Assembly (NCBI GenBank): GCA_049296695.1
Contig: JBAQSX010000193.1
Location: 1 to 36,601, forward strand
Source of the DNA: UBA10906 sp049296695
GTDB taxonomy: Bacteria > Pseudomonadota > Gammaproteobacteria > Methylococcales > Methylomonadaceae
Direction: 5' to 3'
DNA: 36,601 nucleotides
The position numbers and the translations under genes were made by a program. The notes beneath the pieces are model-generated. The model had not been told where the DNA came from. It ran no database searches and saw only the letters and a program-made list of their open reading frames with translations. Within the stretch, counting starts at the first letter, position 1, and every line of letters begins with the position of its first letter. Of this stretch, positions 30,950 to 36,601 are shown one piece after another.

Positions 30950-31855
30950 TTATTTAGCACATAATAAAAATTCTAATAAGGCTTTTTGCGCGTGCAAGCG
31001 ATTTTCAGCTTCGGGGAAAATAACACTTTGCACGCCGTCAATTACTTCCGCGCTGACTTCTTCACCACGATGCGCGGGCAAGCAGTGCATAAACAGCGCG
31101 TCAGGGTTGGCAACTGCCATCATTGCCGCATTCACTTGGTAATTTTTAAAAGCGATTTCGCGTTGTTGTTGCTCTTGTTCTTGACCCATGCTTGCCCACA
31201 CATCAGTGACCACAAGGTCTACGCCCCGCGCCGCGTCTAAGGCTGAGTCAAATAATTTAACACTGTCCCCCGCTTGCGCCACAATGTCTTGATTAGGCGT
31301 ATAACCCTCTGGCGCGGCAATGTGCAAAGTAAAGCCTAAACGTTGCGCCGCGTGAATATAAGAGTGGCACATATTATTGCCGTCCCCAATCCAAGCCACC
31401 GTTTTACCTGCAATATCACCACGCACTTCAAAATAAGTTTGCATGTCGGCAAGTAATTGGCAAGGGTGTTGTTCATCGGTTAAACCATTAATCACAGGCA
31501 CACGCGAGTTTTCAGCAAAAGTAGTCACAGTGCTGTGCGCGTTAGTGCGTAACATAATGCCATCGACCATACTAGAAATAACTTTGGCACTATCGGCAAT
31601 CGGTTCGCCACGTCCTAATTGAGTATCACGGGGCGATAAGAAAATCGCGCTACCACCAAACTGCGCCATACCCGCTTCAAAAGACACGCGGGTGCGCGTG
31701 GATGATTTTTCAAAAATCATCGCTAATACGCGTCCTTTTAAGGGCTGATAATGCACATCACGGTTTTGTTTTAATTCAATGGCACGGTGTAATAATTGCC
31801 GCAGTTCATCACTGGACAAATCCAGCAAACTAATAAAATGTCTAGGCTGTTGCAT
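30950..31855 (-). CDS. argF: Ornithine carbamoyltransferase
   Basis: A 301-residue enzyme that makes citrulline from ornithine and carbamoyl phosphate in arginine synthesis. Present are the carbamoyl phosphate loop SSTRTRVSFEAG (about 48-59), the HPCQLLADMQT motif, and the ornithine/zinc-type HCLPAHRGEE near the C-terminus. The ATG at 31855 (MQQPRHFISLLDLS) gives the usual N-terminus. It lies inside the last 14 bases of argD in another frame, so argF is translationally coupled to argD. Confidence 0.96.
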   Translation of the reverse strand: MQQPRHFISLLDLSSDELRQLLHRAIELKQNRDVHYQPLKGRVLAMIFEKSSTRTRVSFEAGMAQFGGSAIFLSPRDTQLGRGEPIADSAKVISSMVDGIMLRTNAHSTVTTFAENSRVPVINGLTDEQHPCQLLADMQTYFEVRGDIAGKTVAWIGDGNNMCHSYIHAAQRLGFTLHIAAPEGYTPNQDIVAQAGDSVKLFDSALDAARGVDLVVTDVWASMGQEQEQQQREIAFKNYQVNAAMMAVANPDALFMHCLPAHRGEEVSAEVIDGVQSVIFPEAENRLHAQKALLEFLLCAK

Positions 31856-33032
31856 GAAAGTTCTCGGTGTAGCTATCAATCAGTGCAGATAAGCACTGTA
31901 CAAGTTGTTGAATCTGCTCATCATCGATGACAAGCGGCGGTAATAAGCGAATGGTTTTTTCTTGAGTGACATTGATGAGCAGTTGTTTCTCTAAAGCCAA
32001 CGATACCAAGTCGGGACAGGCTCTGCTCAGTTCAATACCTATCATCAAACCTTTGTGACGAATGGCGATAACGTCAGGATTATTTTTAAGTAAATCGTAC
32101 AAACCACTGGCAATGGCTTGTCCTTTAACGGCGGCTTGGGCGATTAAATCCTCTTGCTCTAAAACCTCTAACACTGCCAACGCCGCGCTACAGGCGAGCA
32201 GATTACCACCAAAAGTTGAACCATGATTGCCCGCTATTAATACTTGCGCGGCTTTGCCTTTTGCCAGACACGCGCCAATGGGTACGCCATTACCCAAAGC
32301 CTTAGCCAAGGTGCAAACGTCAGGCAAGATAGCATTGTGTTGATAAGCTAAAAATTTGCCTGTACGCCCTATGCCTGTTTGGATTTCATCAAGCATTAAC
32401 AATACGTTATGCTCATCACACAAGGAACGCAGTTGAGTTAAATAATCATCGGCGGGGACATTCACCCCACCTTCGCCTTGCACAGGTTCAACTAAAATGG
32501 CAACGATTGAACTGTTATCGGTAATCGCTTGTTTAACCGCGTCAACATCGTTGTAAGGCACACGCACAAAACCTTCGACTAGCGGCTCAAAACCCTGCTG
32601 AACTTTAACATTACCCGTCGCGCTTAAGGTGGCTAAGGTTCTGCCGTGAAAACTGTTCTCCATGACAATAATCGCGGGACGTTCAACACCCACACTATGA
32701 CCGTACTTACGCGCTATTTTAATGGCGGCTTCGTTGGCTTCCGCGCCTGAATTGCTAAAAAACACGTTATCCATACCGCTTAAAGCAATTAACTTATCGG
32801 CTAAGCGTTCTTGAATAGCGATGGTGTAAATGTTAGAGGTATGAATTAATTTCGCGCTTTGCTCGCTAATGGCTTTGTGTATTGCAGGATGGGCGTGTCC
32901 TAAACTGCAAACGGCAACACCTGATAACGCGTCTAAATAACGAAGGTTATGGTCATCCCATAACCACGCGCCTTCACCTCTTTCAAAAGTGACAGGCAAC
33001 CGTTTATAGGTTGGCATAATGTGACTGGTCAT
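31842..33032 (-). CDS. argD: Acetylornithine aminotransferase
   Basis: A 396-residue class III PLP aminotransferase that converts N-acetylglutamate semialdehyde to N-acetylornithine. Seen are FFSNSGAEANEAAIKIAR (PLP phosphate site), LLMLDEIQTGIGRTGKF with the ring-binding Asp, and TLAKALGNGVPIGA with the Schiff-base Lys. The start is taken at ATG 33032; MPTYKRLPVTFERGEG from ATG 33017 is a close alternative and fits the family norm equally well. argF follows with a 14-base overlap. It is divergent from grxD across 253 bases in which I saw no convincing ArgR box. Confidence 0.95.
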   Translation of the reverse strand: MTSHIMPTYKRLPVTFERGEGAWLWDDHNLRYLDALSGVAVCSLGHAHPAIHKAISEQSAKLIHTSNIYTIAIQERLADKLIALSGMDNVFFSNSGAEANEAAIKIARKYGHSVGVERPAIIVMENSFHGRTLATLSATGNVKVQQGFEPLVEGFVRVPYNDVDAVKQAITDNSSIVAILVEPVQGEGGVNVPADDYLTQLRSLCDEHNVLLMLDEIQTGIGRTGKFLAYQHNAILPDVCTLAKALGNGVPIGACLAKGKAAQVLIAGNHGSTFGGNLLACSAALAVLEVLEQEDLIAQAAVKGQAIASGLYDLLKNNPDVIAIRHKGLMIGIELSRACPDLVSLALEKQLLINVTQEKTIRLLPPLVIDDEQIQQLVQCLSALIDSYTENFHATA

Positions 33033-33285
33033 AATGGCTCACTCAAAAGGTGAGTGTTGTAGCACCCACTGAAAAAAAAGGTTTGGATTATAAGTTTCAA
33101 TAGAAAGGCAAGCAAGCATTGAATAATGTTTTTTAATATCAGTGGGCTAGTGCCACTTTTTTGGTGCGTACTTATAAAAAATTTGGCAAAAAAGTTGTTA
33201 AAAATAGGGGTGATTTTAGTTAGCATTGATTCGCATCTAGGTGATAGAATCACAAACAACTTTAACACTTTGAGTTTTGATAACA

Positions 33286-33588
33286 ATGGATATTAACGAA
33301 CGCATTAAAGAGCAATTATCGTCTAATCGGGTAGTTTTATATATGAAAGGTTCGCCTGATTTTCCACAATGTGGTTTTTCTGCGCAAATTGTACAAGTAT
33401 TAAATCTATGCAATGCTGAGTATTGTGCAGTCAATATTTTAGAAGAACCTGAATTACGCGAGGCTTTAAAAGTCTATTCACAATGGCCCACTTATCCGCA
33501 GTTATATATTAATGCTGAGTTAATTGGCGGCTGTGATATTGTCACCAGTTTATATCAACAAGGGCAATTACAGGCTTTATTGGCTTAA
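33286..33588 (+). CDS. grxD: Monothiol glutaredoxin, Grx4 type
   Basis: A 100-residue cytoplasmic protein with the CGFS active site (KGSPDFPQCGFSAQIVQ, about 22-38), the WPTYPQLYINAELIGGCDIV segment and the TSLYQQGQL ending. CGFS glutaredoxins carry and hand over [2Fe-2S] clusters with glutathione and BolA-type partners. The ATG at 33286 (MDINERIKEQL) is the family-like start; a TTG at 33277 is less likely. It is transcribed alone, divergently from argD, and is followed by a strong terminator. Confidence 0.95.
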   Translation: MDINERIKEQLSSNRVVLYMKGSPDFPQCGFSAQIVQVLNLCNAEYCAVNILEEPELREALKVYSQWPTYPQLYINAELIGGCDIVTSLYQQGQLQALLA

Positions 33589-33602
33589 ATTAGTTGCAAA
33601 AT

Positions 33603-33641
33603 AAAAAAACCTGCTGGCTTTTTGAGCTAGCAGGTTTTTTT
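33603..33641. terminator. Bidirectional terminator after grxD
   Basis: AACCTGCTGGCT (33608-33619) and AGCTAGCAGGTT (33625-33636) pair with one G-U, between a run of A and a run of T. The stem resembles the terminator at 27684-27723. Confidence 0.88.
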
Positions 33642-33766
33642 ATGTGAATTTTTTATAGATGATAAAAATTAGTTTGAATAATTAAGATAAATTAACGCTG
33701 TAACTCAAAATTAAGCTATTTATAACTAACACTCTAGCACAGTTAAATTAAATAACTGTATTGATA

Positions 33767-34516
33767 TTAATAACCATTGCTAGCTAATTCGCCTGAAAAC
33801 TTTGGAATAATTAAAAGTGCCAAAAAAACAGGCGCAAGCACTATTAATAAGAGAGGAGAGAATACAAAATTAGCGAAACTATAAGTGATTTTACGTTGCC
33901 GATTGTGGCAAAAATTAGCAATCCCTTCGCGGATATTTTCAACAAGGCGGCTAATCCAATCCAGTGGAATTAATAAAAAGAAAACCAAACCCATTGCAAT
34001 TAATACTAATGAATAAACTGCGGCTATAAGTGCGACAAAAGGGGTTAATAAGATAAAGCTATTTGAGACATAATGAAATAAACGTTTTGCTGACCGCCAA
34101 AATATCTGTTGAATACGTTTAAATGTTCCCATTGCATCGCTAATACCATAAGGGTCTAATTCCACTGTGCTGGAAAATTTTGGAATACATAAGGTGATTA
34201 AAAAAAGCGGGGCTAATATAACAATTAAAATTGGACGAATTAAAAATGATAATAAGGAATTAGCGATTTTATAGCTATTGGCTTCTAAGGCATTGATAAA
34301 AATATTTCTAATGCCATCGGTTAAGTGACCTAGCCAATCTAAAATAACTAAGCAATAAAAAGCAATACCAATGCCTAATAAAAACAGTGCGTAAATTAAG
34401 GCAAGCAATAACACAAACGGTTTTAAGAGAAAAGGACTGTAACCTAAATAAGCGAATACATTTTTAGAGGCTCTTAGATAGGATTGCCCAATACTTGAAA
34501 ATACACCTGTTGACAT
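33767..34516 (-). CDS. Membrane protein made of two tandem copies of one module
   Basis: A 249-residue hydrophobic protein with about six membrane helices. Two halves align at an offset of about 126 residues: RASKNVF / RSAKRLF, LLKPFVLLLALIYALFLLGI / LLTPFVALIAAVYSLVLIAM, LDWLGHLTDGIRNIF / LDWISRLVENIREGI, and PILIVILAPLFL..IPKFS / PLLLIVLAPVFL..IPKFS. The DW-x-x-x-L and IPKFS motifs are kept in both. I do not recognise a characterised family. It is the last of three genes on one strand, nine bases after the GAP1-N-like gene, and is presumably the membrane effector or anchor of that cluster. AT-rich codon use and the lack of core-gene neighbours suggest an accessory module. Confidence 0.75.
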   Translation of the reverse strand: MSTGVFSSIGQSYLRASKNVFAYLGYSPFLLKPFVLLLALIYALFLLGIGIAFYCLVILDWLGHLTDGIRNIFINALEANSYKIANSLLSFLIRPILIVILAPLFLITLCIPKFSSTVELDPYGISDAMGTFKRIQQIFWRSAKRLFHYVSNSFILLTPFVALIAAVYSLVLIAMGLVFFLLIPLDWISRLVENIREGIANFCHNRQRKITYSFANFVFSPLLLIVLAPVFLALLIIPKFSGELASNGY

Positions 34517-34525
34517 AGTAAATGC

Positions 34526-35863
34526 TCATGGTTTTTTAGGCTTATATTCAAAAATACAAGATTCTGGGTTGAGTTCGATAACATCACCTGTGTTAATTTT
34601 AATTTTATCGGGTAATGTCTCTTTTAATTTTTCAGCATAATAATTAGGATTATTTTGTTGTTGTATAGTACATAATGTGCTGGTTTTATTATCAGTTTCT
34701 AGCTTGTTTAAAATAGTTTCTCTAACATTAGAGTTAACTGTATGCTTATTTTCAATCGAACAAGATATTAATTTTTTAAGTGTATCATCAGTTACTACAG
34801 CGGCATCTTTCTTATTAGCTTTTAATTCATTTTTTGGTAAAGACTCAAACTGTCCTTTTAGCTTAAATACATCCGTTTTTAATTCATTAATTTGTTGAGT
34901 TATAGCTATAGCATCAGTATTCGGTTGTCCGCTGTTACCTTGTCGATAGTCTTTTACTAATGCAGTAACCGATATAATTAGACTTAATCCTGTACCTATT
35001 AAAGATATAATAATAGGTAGGTCAATATCTTTTGAATGTTTTGATTGTGCAGGTTTTTGTCTAGCATTAGCAACTACTGTTTCATTATTTGGTTTATCTG
35101 AAATTGAATAAATGCCTCTAGCGTTATCGCTTTGAAAAGCCTTCTTTTTTGGAAAAGAAGGCTTTTCTGGTTGATTAATTTTTAAGAAATCTGGCTCAGG
35201 TACTGATTGCCGTGTTGGATAATAATTTAATGATAGAGAAGTATCATGCAAACTAGCAGAAAAATAAATATCGACTTGCTGATATTTATTAATTATTTTT
35301 TTATAAAAATCAGATGCCGCTTGCGCTAATAATTGAGAGCTATCCACTAAATAAAATTTAGCAGAGTAATTAGCCTGAGGTAGTGCTTGATTATTACTAC
35401 TTTGTTTAGATAGCTCCGATAATTTTTTAATTGAAGTGGGAGTCGCTGATAAGGTATCATCTGCTTTGGATAACAACCCTGTAAAACCATTATTATAAAT
35501 ACAATTCTGCTTAACTATATCGGCTAATTCTCTTAACGCAGTAATAACCGCTTCAATTGATATAAATTGTCTATCTAATACAATAATCGCCGAACCATAA
35601 AATGAACCGGGGCGAGAGGTATTAATTTCGTCCGCGCCACGATACAAAATAAAGTAATCCAGCTTTTTGCCATTATCTAAGCTAACAGTTTTAAATAAAA
35701 ATAACTCAGCCGTTTTTGAAGGGCATATTAACTTTGTTTCAATATCAAGCTGACCTTTTATATATTTAGCTAGTTCCTGTGCATTAGTAGTATTATCGGG
35801 AGGATAATTCCATTGTTCACATTTAAAACCTTGTGGCGTTCCGATAATGGCATAATTAATCAT
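34526..35863 (-). CDS. Membrane-anchored protein with GAP1-N-like N-terminal domain
   Basis: A 445-residue protein. The N-terminal part (about 1-240) opens MINYAIIGTPQGFKCEQW and contains LDYFILYRGADEINTSRPGS followed by FYGSAI. This resembles the GAP1-N domain (GTPase-associated protein 1) described by comparative genomics in bacterial GTPase-based conflict systems, from memory and without a search. A low-complexity linker (about 240-280) leads to one membrane helix (IIISLIGTGLSLIISVTALV, about 285-304), then a short coiled coil (QQINELKTDVFKLKGQF) and a Lys/Asn-rich C-terminal domain. AGGA precedes the ATG at 35863. It lies directly after a GTPase-like gene, which strengthens the assignment. 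The C-terminal domain has no recognised function. Confidence 0.68.
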   Translation of the reverse strand: MINYAIIGTPQGFKCEQWNYPPDNTTNAQELAKYIKGQLDIETKLICPSKTAELFLFKTVSLDNGKKLDYFILYRGADEINTSRPGSFYGSAIIVLDRQFISIEAVITALRELADIVKQNCIYNNGFTGLLSKADDTLSATPTSIKKLSELSKQSSNNQALPQANYSAKFYLVDSSQLLAQAASDFYKKIINKYQQVDIYFSASLHDTSLSLNYYPTRQSVPEPDFLKINQPEKPSFPKKKAFQSDNARGIYSISDKPNNETVVANARQKPAQSKHSKDIDLPIIISLIGTGLSLIISVTALVKDYRQGNSGQPNTDAIAITQQINELKTDVFKLKGQFESLPKNELKANKKDAAVVTDDTLKKLISCSIENKHTVNSNVRETILNKLETDNKTSTLCTIQQQNNPNYYAEKLKETLPDKIKINTGDVIELNPESCIFEYKPKKP

Positions 35864-35887
35864 ATAAGCGTCCTATTAAAATTAAAA

Positions 35888-36601
35888 TCATTCAAACAAT
35901 TTCTGCCACCATGATTTTTTATCTAAACCATTACCTGCAAAAGTTTCGTAAATTCTATTCCATAATCTTTTAGGATACTCCTCATTGAAAGATTGAATCC
36001 AAGGTGGATTATCTTGTATAACTTGTCCAATAGAATATTCGGATATTAAATCTCTCTCAAGATTAAGCAATGCAGTCGTTGCAGGCAACTTTTCTCTAGC
36101 AAAGGCATTTACATCGTTTTTATATCTACCCGTATATTTGTCCCACTGGGTAATTAGCAAAATAACACGCGTTTTCTTTAATCCTTGTTGTCTATTTCTA
36201 TTATCAACAGCTCCAAGAAATTGCGCCATTAATCTGTCAGTATAGCCCTCTGACTTACCTTCAACAGTAGGGTCATAAGGTACAACCAAGATAACAAGCA
36301 GTGGTAAGTTATAGAGTTGTAAAAAAATATTAATGTGGGCTGGTAGTTGTCCTTCCCCATGATTAATTTCAAGAACGCTGCAATCTTCACCAGATACATC
36401 TAAAAAGGTAATATTAAGTTCTTTATAATCCTTTCTTGTTGGTTCAAAATGACCATTAATCACAGTTAAATTTCCTTGGCGATTACGCTCGATAAAACTA
36501 CCTCTATTTAAAGTTTCATGTATGCGAAAGGCAAAACGATAACCTGCATTTAATAATTTTTTACATCCTTGATGATTTATATTGTCTGCGTTATTTAATA
36601 T
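35888..36601 (-). CDS. GTPase-like protein (DO-GTPase type), N-terminus beyond the window
   Basis: The visible 237 residues are the C-terminal part; the frame is open to the window edge at 36601. A P-loop GTPase core is suggested by ELNITFLDVSGED (G3-like D-x-x-G at the end of a strand), the hydrophobic strand LLVILVVPYDP, and RVILLITQWDKY (G4-like T-Q-W-D in place of N/T-K-x-D). The P-loop itself would lie outside. This pattern resembles the double GTPase (DO-GTPase) families found with GAP1 proteins, and a GAP1-N-like gene follows 24 bases downstream. The C-terminus (about the last 90 residues) is helical and ends KKSWWQKLFE. Assignment is from memory of motifs, not a search. Confidence 0.62.
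   Translation of the reverse strand: MLNNADNINHQGCKKLLNAGYRFAFRIHETLNRGSFIERNRQGNLTVINGHFEPTRKDYKELNITFLDVSGEDCSVLEINHGEGQLPAHINIFLQLYNLPLLVILVVPYDPTVEGKSEGYTDRLMAQFLGAVDNRNRQQGLKKTRVILLITQWDKYTGRYKNDVNAFAREKLPATTALLNLERDLISEYSIGQVIQDNPPWIQSFNEEYPKRLWNRIYETFAGNGLDKKSWWQKLFE

Noticed and set aside
33029..33286. An 85-codon minus-strand frame in the argD-grxD gap
   Set aside because: Its composition is untypical (runs of Phe and Leu from poly-A/T), there is no ribosome site, and it spans the region where both neighbouring genes need promoters.
34526..36601. Type VI secretion or phage genes as the identity of the right-end cluster
   Set aside because: No sheath, tube, baseplate or capsid motifs were seen. 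The TQWD and SRPGSFYGSA motifs fit the GTPase/GAP1 type better.
1..36601. tRNA or rRNA genes
   Set aside because: No cloverleaf with a TTCRA loop and no rRNA-like segment was found by eye in the intergenic regions. A dedicated tRNA scan would settle this.

Overview
The window reads as a chromosomal segment of an AT-rich gammaproteobacterium. The evidence is a full EF-P beta-lysylation set (epmB, efp, epmA), the outer-membrane and lipid A block bamA-skp-fabZ-lpxA-rnhB, hflK-hflC together with hisZ and purA, arginine genes, and a monothiol glutaredoxin. Several families of short palindromic intergenic repeats, and the mix of genes, recall sulfur-oxidising Thiotrichales such as Beggiatoa relatives. 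That placement is an inference. No tRNA, rRNA, transposase or CRISPR array was seen.

Layout. Positions 1-2351 (minus) hold a porin, a flavinylated FMN-binding protein and a truncated His-containing membrane protein, behind a promoter that overlaps a good Fur box. Positions 2860-6417 (minus) hold an unusual five-gene operon: three related small membrane proteins, a radical SAM enzyme of the archaeal tetraether synthase (Tes/MJ0619) type, and an Lgt-like membrane protein. It also contains a duplicated stub of the radical SAM gene. Next come an EamA transporter with an apparent attenuator leader (6504-7613), a DegT/StrS sugar aminotransferase (7749-8846), a small orphan gene, the EF-P modification genes (9284-12129), and the bamA-rnhB block (12191-17069), which lacks the usual lpxD and lpxB.

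Positions 17223-21768 encode a complete type I secretion apparatus (ABC transporter, membrane fusion protein, TolC-like protein) with no substrate visible. ribF and a KpsS-like capsule glycosyltransferase follow. Positions 24261-33032 (mostly minus) hold purA, hisZ, hflC, hflK, a TIGR04211-type SH3 protein, argF and argD, interrupted by one small secreted orphan. grxD follows on the plus strand.

The right end (33767-36601, minus) is an accessory three-gene cluster: a truncated GTPase-like protein, a membrane-anchored protein resembling the GAP1-N domain of bacterial GTPase conflict systems, and a membrane protein built from two copies of one module. The two most interesting systems are the Tes-like/Lgt-like operon and this GTPase cluster. 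The remainder is mainly core metabolism and envelope biogenesis.
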